From contig NZ_JAATVU010000034.1 of NCBI RefSeq assembly GCF_013184745.1, positions 1-64,000 of the forward strand: a DNA stretch of 64,000 nucleotides. The letters are read 5' to 3'. Position 1 is the first letter of the stretch; each line of letters starts with the position of its first letter. The DNA is from Mangrovicoccus sp. HB161399. Its GTDB lineage: Bacteria > Pseudomonadota > Alphaproteobacteria > Rhodobacterales > Rhodobacteraceae. The notes below the pieces were generated by a model. The model saw only the letters and a program-made list of their open reading frames with translations, made no database searches and was not told the origin of the DNA. A program made the position numbers and the translations under genes. Of the stretch, positions 52,716-61,873 are shown piece after piece.

Positions 52716-54067
52716 TTGCGTCTCGTCCCTTTTTTGCTCCGCCTCTTTCCCCGGAGCTGTGACTTCTCGATCAGGCCTTCGTACTGGTGCGCCAGAAGGT
52801 GCGACTGGACCTGCTGGATCGTGTCCATCGTAACGGAGACGACAATAAGGACGGAAGTCCCCCCAAAGTAGAAGGGAATGCTCAACTGCGACCGCATGAC
52901 TTCGGGAAGGAGGCAAACAAGCGCCAAATACGCGGATCCGAGGACAAGAAGTCGCACGACCACGTAGTCAAGATATTCCGCGGTCCGCTTTCCGGGCCGA
53001 ATCCCCGGAACGAAGCCACCCTGATTCTTCAGGTTGTCCGCAACATCTTCGGTCTTGAATGCCACATTCTGCGTGTAAAAGTAAGTGAAGAAAACGATCA
53101 TCGCTGTAAAAAAGAGTAAATACAGCGGCTGGCCGGGACCGAAATAGGCCAGGATCGTCGACATCACCGGACCTGTCTGGGAGCCCGAGAAGGTCGCCAG
53201 CGTGGTCGGCAGCAGAAGCAGCGACGAGGCGAAGATCGCCGGGATGACGCCTGCCGGGTTCACCTTGATCGGCAGGTGGCTGGAGCCGCCGTCATACATC
53301 TTCATCCCGACCTGGCGGCGCGGGTACTGGATGTGCACCTTGCGCAGCGCCCGCTCCATGAAGACCACGAAGCCGATCGTGACGACGATCATCGCGATCA
53401 CCAGGAAGATCGTGCCGGGGCTGACGACGCCTGCCCGGCCCTGGGTGAAGAACTGGGCCAGGGCGGCCGGAACCTCGGCGATGATGCCGACGAAGATGAT
53501 CAGCGAAATGCCGTTGCCGATGCCGCGGGCGGTGATCTGCTCGCCCAGCCACATCAGGAACATGGTGCCGCCGACCAGCGTGATCATGCAGCCGACGCGG
53601 AAGAACCAGCCCGGATCGTGGGCAAGCCCGCCGGACTCGATCGACATTGCCAGGCCGTAGGATTGCACCAGAGCCAGCGCGACCGTGCCGTAGCGGGTGT
53701 ACTGGTTCAGCTTCTTGCGGCCCGCCTCGCCCTCTTTCTTGAGGTTCATCAGCGGCTCCCACATCGAGCCCAGGAGCTGGACGATGATCGAGGCCGAGAT
53801 GTAGGGCATGATGCCGAGGGCGAAGATGCCCATCCGGCTGATCGCGCCGCCGGTGAACATGTTCAGGACGCCGCCGATCCCGGAGGTCGCCTGCTCCATG
53901 AAGGCCCGCAGTTCCGCGCCGTCGATGCCGGGAACCGGGATGTAGGTGCCCAGCCGGTAGACGATCAGGAGACCGATGGTGAATAGGATCCGCTGGCGCA
54001 GCTCGGTTGCCTTGCCGAAGGCCCCCCAACTGAGATTCTGCGCCATCTGTTCCGCTGCTGAAGCCAT
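52712..54067 (-). CDS. secY: SecY, protein translocase channel subunit
   Basis: 451 residues with ten membrane helices. Tyr-Arg-Leu-Gly-Thr-Tyr-Ile-Pro-Val-Pro-Gly-Ile-Asp near residue 41 and the plug-region Gly-Ile-Gly-Gly-Val-Leu-Asn-Met-Phe are standard. It forms the SecYEG pore. It is preceded by strong hairpins and followed by adk. Confidence 0.97.
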   Translation of the reverse strand: MASAAEQMAQNLSWGAFGKATELRQRILFTIGLLIVYRLGTYIPVPGIDGAELRAFMEQATSGIGGVLNMFTGGAISRMGIFALGIMPYISASIIVQLLGSMWEPLMNLKKEGEAGRKKLNQYTRYGTVALALVQSYGLAMSIESGGLAHDPGWFFRVGCMITLVGGTMFLMWLGEQITARGIGNGISLIIFVGIIAEVPAALAQFFTQGRAGVVSPGTIFLVIAMIVVTIGFVVFMERALRKVHIQYPRRQVGMKMYDGGSSHLPIKVNPAGVIPAIFASSLLLLPTTLATFSGSQTGPVMSTILAYFGPGQPLYLLFFTAMIVFFTYFYTQNVAFKTEDVADNLKNQGGFVPGIRPGKRTAEYLDYVVVRLLVLGSAYLALVCLLPEVMRSQLSIPFYFGGTSVLIVVSVTMDTIQQVQSHLLAHQYEGLIEKSQLRGKRRSKKGTRRK

Positions 54068-54088
54068 TGCGCCTCTCTTGTAACGACA

Positions 54089-54161
54089 GCGCCGCCTAAC
54101 CGGTTTCCGGTCGGCGGCGCTTGGAAAACCTGTGGAAGTAGTAAGCGGGGCCTGCCCCGCT
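54089..54161 (-). other. Two strong hairpins between rplO and secY
   Basis: In the 103-bp gap, GCGCCGCC (54089-54096) pairs with 54113-54120, with an inner ACCGG/CCGGT stem, and AGCGGGG (54144-54150) pairs with 54155-54161. Neither is followed by a T-run. They may act on message stability or secY translation. Confidence 0.5.
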
Positions 54162-54170
54162 CACAAGCAA

Positions 54171-54692
54171 TTAAGCGTCTGCCGCAGGGGCCGCCGCCGG
54201 AGCGGTGGTGACGGAACCGCCGGCCTTCTCGACCAGCTCTTTCGCCGATGCGGAAACCGCGGTGACCTGCAGGTCGATCTTCTGGGCGAATGCGGTCTCG
54301 GTCAGGTTGCCTGCCTCGTCCACGGTGCCGGCCAGCTTGCCCAGGACGCGGATGCCGTCGAGCTTGCGGCGCACCAGGCCCGATGCGATCAGGACGTCCT
54401 CGGTCACCGGCTGGGCAGCGTCGATCTTGCCGGCCTCGATAAATTTCTGCAGCACGCCCAGGTTGACGACGGCGTAGGACTTCCGGTTCGGCTTGTTGAA
54501 GCCGCGCTTCGGAAGGCGCATGTAGAGCGGCATCTGGCCGCCTTCATAGGCATTGATCGCCACGCCCGAACGGGATTTCTGGCCCTTGATGCCGCGGCCG
54601 CCCATCTTGCCCTTGCCGGAGCCCGGACCACGGCCGATGCGCTTGGCTTTCTTTGCGGCGCCGGGATTGTCGCGCAGTTCGTGAAGTTTCAT
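54171..54692 (-). CDS. rplO: Ribosomal protein L15
   Basis: 173 residues. The L15 start ([12 protein letters not shown]) and Gly-rich RNA-binding loop ([10 protein letters not shown]) are clear. The C-terminal Ala/Val extension makes it longer than the 144-residue E. coli protein. It follows its own promoter instead of rpmD, from which it is separated by about 4 kb. Confidence 0.97.
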   Translation of the reverse strand: MKLHELRDNPGAAKKAKRIGRGPGSGKGKMGGRGIKGQKSRSGVAINAYEGGQMPLYMRLPKRGFNKPNRKSYAVVNLGVLQKFIEAGKIDAAQPVTEDVLIASGLVRRKLDGIRVLGKLAGTVDEAGNLTETAFAQKIDLQVTAVSASAKELVEKAGGSVTTAPAAAPAADA

Positions 54693-54786
54693 GTCGCTTC
54701 TCCTTGCCGGACATGACCCCTGAAGCGGATGGATCAGCCACGGCTCTTCTTGATTATGGATTCGGATCCGTTCGGACCACCGCGCG

Positions 54787-54815
54787 CCTATATCGCCGGT
54801 TGCCGGCGGGATCAA
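54787..54815 (-). promoter_or_regulatory. Promoter of the rplO-secY-adk unit
   Basis: On the minus strand TTGATC (54810-54815), a 17-bp spacer and TATAGG (54787-54792) form a strong housekeeping-type promoter 95 bp before rplO. The -10 hexamer is identical to that of the rpmC promoter at 63178-63183. Confidence 0.75.
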
Positions 54816-54851
54816 GGGTCTTGGCGGCTCCGCGCCCTTTGCAGGAAGGGC

Positions 54852-55562
54852 TCAATCGGCCGGATCGAGCATCCCGTAGAGCGGACAGCCCAGCGTCACC
54901 TGCAGCGCCGCGACCAGCTGCTCGACCGTCTCGGCCGAGATGTACTGCCCCCCCGTCTGCTCGGCCAGGCAGCGCGCCGGAGACTGCGCGTCGGTATAGT
55001 CGTTCGAGGCTTCCTTGTCCCACAGGAACCGCTCGCCCCGCACCTTGTAGCCGATGACATGGACCTTCAGCCCGGGATGCTCCTTCGCGAGGTAGGCGGC
55101 CAGCTCGCAGGGGGCGCCGCCGCAGGTCTCCTTGCCGTCGGTGACCAGGACCACGTCGCCGGTGCCGCCGTCGTTGGCCAGCAGCGCGGCGGCCCTCCGG
55201 ACCGCTTCGGTCAGCGGCGTCTCGCCGTCCGGCTGCAGCGCCTCGACGGCATCGATCACCGGGCCGGATGCATCCGGGATTGGCGGAAAGCGCAGCTCGA
55301 TGTTCTCGCAGGTCGCCCCTGCCCCGGGCCCGTAGATCATCAGCCCGATCCGCCGCAGCCCGTCGAGCCGCGGCATCACCATTCTCAGCGCCCTGCGGGC
55401 CTCGAAGATGCGCGGCTCCGACAGCTGGTTGAAGCCCATTTCCGACATCGATCCCGAGCCGTCGAATACGACCATCGCGTCTCGGCTGCATTCCTGGGCG
55501 GAAAGGGCAGACGGCAGGATCAGGGCCAGGATCGGTGCAAGGGCCAGATACAGCATGCGCAT
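54852..55562 (-). CDS. Secreted VWA-domain protein
   Basis: 236 residues. A signal peptide (cut after Ala-Leu-Ser-Ala near 22) precedes a von Willebrand A domain with an intact MIDAS (Asp-Gly-Ser-Gly-Ser near 34, Thr near 114, Val-Thr-Asp-Gly-Lys-Glu near 138). Paired Cys residues (25/86 and near 144/149) suggest periplasmic disulfides. It should bind a protein ligand through a metal ion; the partner is unknown. It is inserted between rplO and rpmD. Confidence 0.87.
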   Translation of the reverse strand: MRMLYLALAPILALILPSALSAQECSRDAMVVFDGSGSMSEMGFNQLSEPRIFEARRALRMVMPRLDGLRRIGLMIYGPGAGATCENIELRFPPIPDASGPVIDAVEALQPDGETPLTEAVRRAAALLANDGGTGDVVLVTDGKETCGGAPCELAAYLAKEHPGLKVHVIGYKVRGERFLWDKEASNDYTDAQSPARCLAEQTGGQYISAETVEQLVAALQVTLGCPLYGMLDPAD

Positions 55563-55705
55563 GGGAAAACTCTGCTCCCGCGCCGGCCTCCGGGCAAGCC
55601 TCCTGTTCTGCGACTTTCGCAGGATGCCGCGATTTGCCGAAACTTTTCGCGACGGAACCGCCCCGCCCGCCCGTTGCAGAGCCGGAACAGTTCGAAAGGC
55701 CAGTG

Positions 55706-56848
55706 ATGTTTCGGAAAATCCTTTTCTGGGCGCATTTCGCCGCCGGCGCGCTTGCCGGCATTTTCATTTTCCTGATGTCCGCCACCGGACTCCTGCTGAC
55801 CTACGAGGCGCAGATCACCGAGTTCGCCGTGCGGTCCGCGGTAGAGGCGCCGGCCGGGGCCGCACCGCTCGATGCAAATGCCATGCTGGCCGCCGCTGCG
55901 GCCGCCGGGGCGCAGCCGGGCCAGACGCTGGTGCTGCACTCGGACCCGTCCGTGCCCGCGGAGGTGCGCGCCGGGCGGAGCGGCACGCGGCTCGATCCCT
56001 ATAGCGGGGCACCGATGGAGGAGGCAGGCGCCGGAGCCGAGGCATTCTTCCGGCAGGTGACGTTCCTCCACCGCTGGCTCAGCGTTTCCGGTCCGTCCGA
56101 CACCGGCGGCGCGATCAACGGTGCCGCCAATCTCGCCTTCCTGTTCCTCGTCGCGTCGGGGATGTACCTGTGGCTTCCGCCGGTGATGCGCTGGTCGCAA
56201 GTCAAGCTGCGGCTGCTGCTGCGCCGCGGGCTGCCGACCGCGCAGGCCCGCCACTTCAACTGGCACCATGTCTTCGGTGCCTGGGCGCTGGTGCCGCTCT
56301 TCCTCGTCGTACTGTCTGGCGTCGTGATCACCTATCCATGGGCGTCGAACCTCGTCTTCGCCGCTGCCGGCGAAACCGCCCCGGCCGGCCGGGGTGCGGG
56401 CGGCGGCGCAATGCCGGCCTCGCTGGCCTCCGAAACGCTCGGCGAGGCCGCGCCGCTCGATGCTGATGCCCTCTATGCCGCTGCGGGCGCGCTGGTCCCG
56501 GGCTGGAAGACCGCGGCGCTGACCCTGCCCGCCGCAGATGCCCGCTATGCCGGGTTCTCCATGGACCGGGGCAACGGCCGACAGGCCGGCCTGCGCGAAA
56601 CGCTGGTGATCGACAGGGAAACCGGGGCTGCCGTCGCCCGCAGCGGAGCGGAGGCACAGAGCCTTGGCACGCGCCTGCGCATCTGGTTCCGCTTCGTCCA
56701 TACCGGCGAGGTCTACGGCATCCTCGGCCAGACCGCCGCCGGGCTCGCCTGCATCGCCGCGATGATGCTGGTCTATACCGGCTTTTCGCTGGGCCTGCGC
56801 AGGTTGGGCCGGATGCGGCGCAAGGCCAGGGCGCGCGCTGCCGCCTGA
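55706..56848 (+). CDS. PepSY-associated membrane protein (PiuB-like)
   Basis: 380 residues. Membrane helices lie at about 10-30, 140-160, 190-215 and 345-365, with periplasmic regions between them, and conserved His residues (Ala-His-Phe near 10, Leu-His-Arg-Trp near 120, His-His-Val near 190). This is the PepSY_TM layout of iron-regulated or ferric-reductase-like membrane proteins. No siderophore receptor or reductase partner is adjacent. ATG 55706 is chosen at the start of the first helix. Confidence 0.85.
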   Translation: MFRKILFWAHFAAGALAGIFIFLMSATGLLLTYEAQITEFAVRSAVEAPAGAAPLDANAMLAAAAAAGAQPGQTLVLHSDPSVPAEVRAGRSGTRLDPYSGAPMEEAGAGAEAFFRQVTFLHRWLSVSGPSDTGGAINGAANLAFLFLVASGMYLWLPPVMRWSQVKLRLLLRRGLPTAQARHFNWHHVFGAWALVPLFLVVLSGVVITYPWASNLVFAAAGETAPAGRGAGGGAMPASLASETLGEAAPLDADALYAAAGALVPGWKTAALTLPAADARYAGFSMDRGNGRQAGLRETLVIDRETGAAVARSGAEAQSLGTRLRIWFRFVHTGEVYGILGQTAAGLACIAAMMLVYTGFSLGLRRLGRMRRKARARAAA

Positions 56849-56922
56849 GGGGGCCGCGGTGCGGCGTGCATGACCCGGCGACCGGCGCTATCATCGGCTC
56901 CGCAACCAAGCAGGAGACCGAG

Positions 56923-57450
56923 ATGCCGCCCCCGCCCCGGGTCATCCATGCCACCGACGGGACGCCCTACACGCTGCGGCCGATCCGGCAGGACGACGCG
57001 CCGTCCCTGATCCGCGGCTTCGAGGCGATGCCGCCCCGGAACCGCTGGTTCCGGCTGCTCCACCCGGTGCCGCATCTGACGCCGGAGATGGCGGCGGAGT
57101 TCTGCCGCCCCAATCCGCGCCACACGGTCTGCCTCGTGGTTGAAGGGCGCGGCCCGCTCGAGGGCGACATCCTCGGCGGCGCCCGCATCACCGATCTGGA
57201 ACGCGGCGAACCGGCCGAATTCTCGGTCTCGCTCCGGCCGGAAGCCGAGGGCATGGGGCTGGCCCGGCAATCGCTGGAGGCGGTGATCGGCGTCGCGCGC
57301 AGCCGCGGGGCGACCGGCGTCTGGGGCAGCATCTCGGGCGACAACAGCTGGATGCTGGGCCTCGCCAAGCGGCTGGGGATGAGCCTGTCGCTCGATCCCG
57401 ACGATTTCTCGCTGCGCCTCGCCCGACTTGATTTCGGTCCCGAAGACTGA
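56923..57450 (+). CDS. GNAT-family N-acetyltransferase
   Basis: 175 residues with a GNAT fold: Leu-Arg-Pro-Ile-Arg-Gln-Asp-Asp near 17 and an acetyl-CoA-binding region Arg-Pro-Glu-Ala-Glu-Gly-Met-Gly-Leu-Ala-Arg near 105. It resembles the GNAT domain attached to some acyl-CoA synthetases (Pat type), but stands alone. GGAG precedes ATG 56923; the GTG at 56866 lies too close to the upstream gene. Confidence 0.8.
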   Translation: MPPPPRVIHATDGTPYTLRPIRQDDAPSLIRGFEAMPPRNRWFRLLHPVPHLTPEMAAEFCRPNPRHTVCLVVEGRGPLEGDILGGARITDLERGEPAEFSVSLRPEAEGMGLARQSLEAVIGVARSRGATGVWGSISGDNSWMLGLAKRLGMSLSLDPDDFSLRLARLDFGPED

Positions 57451-57452
57451 GC

Positions 57453-57761
57453 TCAGCGCTTGGCCAGCCGCCGGCTGTTGGCGCGGGTCTTGGCCTCTAT
57501 CGGGCGCATCGCCGCCAGCATCGCCGCAGCCGTCCCCTTGCTTCCTGCAGTGGCGCGCACCGCCATCTCGAAGGACTTCGCGAAGGCTGCCGGTTTCTCC
57601 ATCACCATCCGCGCCGCCTCTTCGGGGCGCATCGTGCCGAGGGCCATCTGCATCGTCCGTTGCTGGATGACCGCCGAGGCGGAGAACATCATGCGGCTGT
57701 AGGACAGGGTGAATTCCTGCCAGGTTCGCGCGGCCGTCATCGCCGCCTTCATGTCGTACAT
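57453..57761 (-). CDS. Small helical protein, phasin-like, function unknown
   Basis: 102 residues, mostly amphipathic helix rich in Ala and Met, with Arg-Thr-Trp-Gln-Glu-Phe near 12 and a basic C-terminus. Similar short Rhodobacterales proteins carry annotations such as antifreeze protein or phasin, neither well founded. It is convergent with the GNAT gene, 2 bp apart, within the island that splits the spc operon. Confidence 0.6.
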   Translation of the reverse strand: MYDMKAAMTAARTWQEFTLSYSRMMFSASAVIQQRTMQMALGTMRPEEAARMVMEKPAAFAKSFEMAVRATAGSKGTAAAMLAAMRPIEAKTRANSRRLAKR

Positions 57762-57848
57762 GGCACTGCTCGCTTCTTTCCGTTGTAGGGGGTTACCTAG
57801 CCCGTGCCGGCGCCGGGCGGAAGGGCGGAAGGGCGGACGGTCCGCGTC

Positions 57849-58625
57849 TCAGGCCGCCTGCCGTTCTCGGGCCGCCCCGAGGATCGCGCCCAGCGTCGCG
57901 TCATGCAGCATCCCGCGCTGGCCGACCTGCGCGAAGGCGTGGTCGGCCATCGGGTAGAGCCGCCGCACCGCCTGGGGAATCCGCATCAGGTAGGTCTCGG
58001 ACACCGATGGCGGCACGATCGCATCCTCGCTGCCGTGATGCAGGGTCACCGGACAGGAGATGCGATCGGACCCCTCGAGCGGATCGAAATCCAGCGCCGC
58101 CTCGCGGAAGGCCGCCCCCAGCGCCTGGCCGTTGAAATCGAAGGTGCGGCCCGCATCCAGCGGTGCGAGGCTTCGGCCCCGGATATGGCCCGCGCGGATC
58201 TCGTCGGCAAAATTGGCGGCGGGCGCCCAGAGATGCAGGCTCGCGATGTCGGACGGCCGCCGGGCAGCCAGGCAGGCCGCTTCCATGGCGCCCAGCGAAT
58301 GGCCGGCCAGGTGGACCTGCGCGCGGGACGGACCCTGCGCGTAGTCTAGCATCGCCGAAAGCTGGTCGATCTCGTCGGGCACGGAAATGTCGGCGAAGGC
58401 CCCCTCGCTCTCGCCGTGGCCGGCACGGTCGAAGGCGAAGACGGCAAAACCCTCGGCTTGCAGGCGGCGGGCGAAATCCGAAAGCAGCCGCCCCGGGCCG
58501 ATCCGGTTTCCGGAAAACCCGTGGACGAGCATGACGGAGCCCATCGGGCTGCGGTCGGCCGGATAGAAGGCTCCGTAGAGCGTCAGGCCGCGATGGGAAA
58601 TGTCGATCTGGCGAAGCGTGGACAC
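57849..58625 (-). CDS. Alpha/beta hydrolase
   Basis: 258 residues. The oxyanion region His-Gly-Phe-Ser-Gly-Asn is near 35, the nucleophile elbow Gly-His-Ser-Leu-Gly near 109, an acid in Gly-Ser-Glu-Asp-Ala near 198, and the catalytic His in Ala-Asp-His-Ala-Phe near 229. It is a serine esterase or lipase-type enzyme of unknown substrate. The start is GTG 58625 with AGGAG upstream. Confidence 0.87.
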   Translation of the reverse strand: MSTLRQIDISHRGLTLYGAFYPADRSPMGSVMLVHGFSGNRIGPGRLLSDFARRLQAEGFAVFAFDRAGHGESEGAFADISVPDEIDQLSAMLDYAQGPSRAQVHLAGHSLGAMEAACLAARRPSDIASLHLWAPAANFADEIRAGHIRGRSLAPLDAGRTFDFNGQALGAAFREAALDFDPLEGSDRISCPVTLHHGSEDAIVPPSVSETYLMRIPQAVRRLYPMADHAFAQVGQRGMLHDATLGAILGAARERQAA

Positions 58626-58701
58626 CGGGTCTCTCCTGTCTCGTTGCAGGGCGAACGCGCAGCGGGATCAGGGGTTCCGGGCTTGCACTCGGCAGAAAGC
58701 A

Positions 58702-58731
58702 GAACGCCCCGGCACTGGGGCCGGGGCGTTC
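58702..58731 (-). terminator. Hairpin terminator after rpmD
   Basis: A perfect 12-bp stem (58702-58713 with 58720-58731) begins 22 bp after the rpmD stop. The minus strand beyond it is T-rich but interrupted (TGCTTTCT). It probably ends the rpmC-to-rpmD transcript and separates it from the accessory genes. Confidence 0.75.
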
Positions 58732-58753
58732 GGATTCGAGGTCGGAGAGGGGC

Positions 58754-58942
58754 TCAGCCGCGCTCTTCGATGATCTCGACCAGATGCGGGATCTTGTTGA
58801 TCATGCCGCGCACGGAGGGGGTGTCCTCCAGCTCGCGAGTCTTGTGCATCTTGTTGAGGCCCAGGCCGATCAGCGTCTTGCGCTGGATTTCCGGGCGGCG
58901 GATCGGGGAACCGATCTGCTTGACAACGATGGTTTTCGCCAT
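58754..58942 (-). CDS. rpmD: Ribosomal protein L30
   Basis: 62 residues with Gln-Ile-Gly-Ser-Pro-Ile-Arg-Arg and Leu-Gly-Leu-Asn-Lys-Met, the L30 core. It is the last ribosomal gene before the 4-kb interruption; in most bacteria rplO follows directly. It lies 11 bp after rpsE. Confidence 0.96.
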   Translation of the reverse strand: MAKTIVVKQIGSPIRRPEIQRKTLIGLGLNKMHKTRELEDTPSVRGMINKIPHLVEIIEERG

Positions 58943-58953
58943 GGGTCCGCTCC

Positions 58954-59517
58954 TTATGCGTCAGCCGTTTCGGCCACCGCTTCGTCCTTCTTGGGAAGGA
59001 TGTCGGCGACTTTCTTGCCGCGGCGCTGCGCAACCTGGCGCGGGCTTGCTTCGCGGCCGAGACCGTTCAGCGTGGCGCGGATCATGTTGTAGGGGTTCTG
59101 CGAGCCGATCGACTTCGCGACCACGTCGTGGATGCCCAGCATCTCGAACACGGCGCGCATCGGACCGCCGGCGATGATGCCGGTACCGTGCGGGGCGGTG
59201 CGCATGACGACGCGGCCCGCACCGTGGCGGCCCTCGATGTCGTGGTGCAGCGTCCGGCCTTCCTTCAGCGGCACGCGGATCATCTGGCGCTTCGCCTGCT
59301 CGGTGGCCTTGCGGATGGCCTCGGGGACCTCCTTCGCCTTGCCCTTGCCGAAGCCGACGCGGCCCTTCTGGTCGCCGACGACGACGAGTGCTGCGAAGCC
59401 GAAGCGCTTGCCGCCCTTGACCGTCTTGGAGACGCGGTTGATCGCGACCAGGCGATCTGCGAATTCCGGTGCCTCGTCGCGGTCGCGGCGGTCCCGGCGG
59501 TTTTCACGTTCTGCCAT
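58954..59517 (-). CDS. rpsE: Ribosomal protein S5
   Basis: 187 residues. After an Arg/Asp-rich leader come Ala-Ile-Asn-Arg-Val-Ser-Lys and [12 protein letters not shown], typical S5. It shapes the decoding centre. ATG 59517 is set by Met-Ala-Glu-Arg-Glu-Asn. It is separated from rplR by an unusually long 149-bp gap with hairpins. Confidence 0.97.
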   Translation of the reverse strand: MAERENRRDRRDRDEAPEFADRLVAINRVSKTVKGGKRFGFAALVVVGDQKGRVGFGKGKAKEVPEAIRKATEQAKRQMIRVPLKEGRTLHHDIEGRHGAGRVVMRTAPHGTGIIAGGPMRAVFEMLGIHDVVAKSIGSQNPYNMIRATLNGLGREASPRQVAQRRGKKVADILPKKDEAVAETADA

Positions 59518-59601
59518 GTGGCAATTTCCTTGTTTCAGGCGCCAGGCGCCGTCTTGGTCCAATCCAGGTGAGCGGGCCGTGGCCCGGCTCCCGGATCATC
59601 G

Positions 59602-59624
59602 AGGCAGCGCCGATGGCGCTGCCT
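59602..59624 (-). other. Hairpin in the rplR-rpsE gap
   Basis: AGGCAGCGCC (59602-59611) pairs perfectly with GGCGCTGCCT (59615-59624). A second weaker GGGCC/GGCCC pairing lies at about 59574-59585. No T-run follows, so this is probably an RNA structure within the operon message. Confidence 0.5.
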
Positions 59625-59666
59625 GCACAGGTCCTGCAATGAAGGCACGCCCCGGAGGGCGCGCGA

Positions 59667-60026
59667 TCAGAACTTCAGACCGCCTTCGCGTGCGGCGTCG
59701 GCCAGAGCCTTCACCTTGCCGTGGAACAGGAAGCCGCCACGGTCGAAGTAGCACTCTTCCACGCCCTTCGCCTTGGCACGCTCTGCAATCAGGGCGCCGA
59801 CCTTGGCTGCGGCTTCGACGTTGTTCTTGCCTGCCAGACCAAGATCCTTCTCGAGGGTCGAGGCGGAGGCCAGGGTGATGCCCTGGACGTCGTCGATCAG
59901 CTGGACGCTGATGTTCTTGTTCGAACGGAAGACCGACAGGCGCGCACGCCCGTTTGCCATTTTCCGCAGTTTGTTCCGAACGCGCAACCGGCGCTTCAGG
60001 AACAGCTCTCGTTTGCTGTTGGCCAT
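59667..60026 (-). CDS. rplR: Ribosomal protein L18
   Basis: 119 residues with Arg-Leu-Ser-Val-Phe-Arg-Ser-Asn-Lys near 29 and the C-terminal [12 protein letters not shown]. It binds 5S rRNA. ATG 60026 fits the typical start; the longer frame enters rplF. Confidence 0.97.
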   Translation of the reverse strand: MANSKRELFLKRRLRVRNKLRKMANGRARLSVFRSNKNISVQLIDDVQGITLASASTLEKDLGLAGKNNVEAAAKVGALIAERAKAKGVEECYFDRGGFLFHGKVKALADAAREGGLKF

Positions 60027-60037
60027 GTTGCCCGTCC

Positions 60038-60571
60038 TTACTTCTTCTTGCCTTCCTTGCGGAAGATGAACTCGCCCTTGTAACGGATGCCCTTGCCCTT
60101 GTAGGGCTCGGGTCCCCGCCACTCGCGGATGTTGGCTGCGACCTGGCCGACCAGCTGCTGGTCGATGCCTTCCACGACGATCTCGGTCTGTTTCGGGCAG
60201 GTCACGGTGATGCCTGCCGGAACGTCGAAGTTCACGTCATGGGAGTAGCCGAGCGCCAGCTTCAGGGTGTTGCCCTGGATCTGGGCACGGTAGCCGACGC
60301 CCTGGATTTCCAGCTCTTTCTTGAAGCCGTCCGACACGCCGGTGACGAGGTTCGCCACCATGGTGCGGGTCATGCCCCACTGCTGCCGCGCAACCTTGGT
60401 CTTGTTGACCGGGGTCACCTTGACGGCGCCGTCTTCCAGTTCGAGGCTGACCAGGTCCGTTGCGGTGAAGCTGCGGGTCCCTTTCGGACCCTTCACTTCG
60501 ACCGTCTGGCCCTTGATGTCTGCGGTCACGCCAGAAGGAAGGGCGACCGGTTTCTTGCCGATACGAGACAT
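60038..60571 (-). CDS. rplF: Ribosomal protein L6
   Basis: 177 residues, starting Met-Ser-Arg-Ile-Gly-Lys-Lys-Pro-Val, with the two L6 repeats and the end [11 protein letters not shown]. It is a large-subunit protein near the GTPase centre. It is 11 bp after rpsH. Confidence 0.97.
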   Translation of the reverse strand: MSRIGKKPVALPSGVTADIKGQTVEVKGPKGTRSFTATDLVSLELEDGAVKVTPVNKTKVARQQWGMTRTMVANLVTGVSDGFKKELEIQGVGYRAQIQGNTLKLALGYSHDVNFDVPAGITVTCPKQTEIVVEGIDQQLVGQVAANIREWRGPEPYKGKGIRYKGEFIFRKEGKKK

Positions 60572-60582
60572 TTCTGCCCTCC

Positions 60583-60975
60583 TTAGAACACGGTGCAGAG
60601 AACTTCGCCGCCGACATTGGCCTGGCGCGCGTTCGCATCGGTCATCACGCCCTTCGGCGTGGAGACGATGGAGACGCCCAGACCCTGACGGACCTGCGGG
60701 ATCTCGGTGGCGCCGGCGTAGACGCGGCGGCCGGGGGTGGAAACGCGCTTCAGCTCGCGGATGACCGGAGTGCCTTCGAAGTACTTCAGGCTGATCTTGA
60801 GGGCCGGGTGGCCGTCATCGCCGGTCACGGCTTCGTAGCCGCGGATGTAGCCTTCGTCGGCCAGCACGTCGAGAACCCATGCGCGCAGCTTCGACGCCGG
60901 GGTGACGACGGTCGACTTGCGGCGCAGCTGGGCGTTGCGGATGCGGGTGAGCATATCGCCGAGAGGATCGTTCAT
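60583..60975 (-). CDS. rpsH: Ribosomal protein S8
   Basis: 130 residues, from [15 protein letters not shown] to the C-terminal Gly-Gly-Glu-Val-Leu-Cys-Thr-Val-Phe. It binds 16S rRNA early in assembly; in E. coli it is the spc operon repressor. Confidence 0.97.
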   Translation of the reverse strand: MNDPLGDMLTRIRNAQLRRKSTVVTPASKLRAWVLDVLADEGYIRGYEAVTGDDGHPALKISLKYFEGTPVIRELKRVSTPGRRVYAGATEIPQVRQGLGVSIVSTPKGVMTDANARQANVGGEVLCTVF

Positions 60976-60990
60976 GTGTTTAAACCTCCC

Positions 60991-61296
60991 TTACCAGCTG
61001 GACTTCACGAGGCCCGGGATCTGGCCTGCGGACCCGAGGTCGCGCAGCATGATCCGGGAGACCTTGAGCTTGCGGTAGTAGGCGTGGGGACGCCCGGTGA
61101 GCTGGCAGCGGTTGTGCAGCCGGGTTGCCGAGGAGTTGCGCGGCAGCTTCGCCAGTTTCAGGCGTGCCTTGAAGCGCTCTTCCATCGGGCGGTTTTCGTC
61201 ATTCGCGATCTCTTTGAGCTCGGCGCGCTTGGCGGCATACTGCTCCACCAGGCGTTCCCGCTTCTTCTCGCGTTCGATCATGGATTTTTTTGCCAT
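60991..61296 (-). CDS. rpsN: Ribosomal protein S14 (zinc-free form)
   Basis: 101 residues. Length and absence of the Cys-X2-Cys zinc motifs mark the long C-minus type. Arg-Cys-like positions are replaced by [11 protein letters not shown] near 64. It is a 30S head protein. Confidence 0.97.
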   Translation of the reverse strand: MAKKSMIEREKKRERLVEQYAAKRAELKEIANDENRPMEERFKARLKLAKLPRNSSATRLHNRCQLTGRPHAYYRKLKVSRIMLRDLGSAGQIPGLVKSSW

Positions 61297-61312
61297 GTCC
61301 TCGATCCTCGCC

Positions 61313-61873
61313 TTAGCTGTTGAACGGCATGTTGAAAGCTTTCAACAGCGCCTTGGCTTCCGCATCCGTCGAAGCGGTGGTGCAGATGATGATGTCCATG
61401 CCGCGAACCGCGTCGACCTTGTCGAACTCGATTTCCGGGAAGACGATGTGTTCCTTCAGGCCGGTGGCGTAGTTGCCGCGGCCGTCGAAGGACTTGCCCG
61501 ACACGCCGCGGAAGTCGCGGATGCGGGGCATGGCGATCGTGATGAGGCGATCGAGGAATTCGTACATGCGGTCGCCGCGCAGCGTCACCTTGGTGCCCAG
61601 CGGCATGCCTTCACGGACGCGGAAGCCTGCAATCGACTTCTTCGCCTTGGTGATGACTGCCTTCTGGCCGGCGATCGCGGTCAGATCTTCCGCTGCCGAC
61701 TTCACCTTCTTGGTGTCGTTGACGGCTTCGCCGACGCCCATGTTCAGGACGATCTTGTCCAGACGCGGGATCATCATGACGTTCTTGTAGCCGAACTCTT
61801 CCTGCAGCTTTGCACGGACTTCGTTGCGGTACAGGGCCTTGAGGCGCGGGGTGTAATCGGTCACGTCGAGCAT
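61313..61873 (-). CDS. rplE: Ribosomal protein L5
   Basis: 186 residues with [11 protein letters not shown] near 46 and Arg-Asp-Phe-Arg-Gly-Val near 123. It binds 5S rRNA. Its start codon shares one base with the rplX stop. Confidence 0.97.
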   Translation of the reverse strand: MLDVTDYTPRLKALYRNEVRAKLQEEFGYKNVMMIPRLDKIVLNMGVGEAVNDTKKVKSAAEDLTAIAGQKAVITKAKKSIAGFRVREGMPLGTKVTLRGDRMYEFLDRLITIAMPRIRDFRGVSGKSFDGRGNYATGLKEHIVFPEIEFDKVDAVRGMDIIICTTASTDAEAKALLKAFNMPFNS

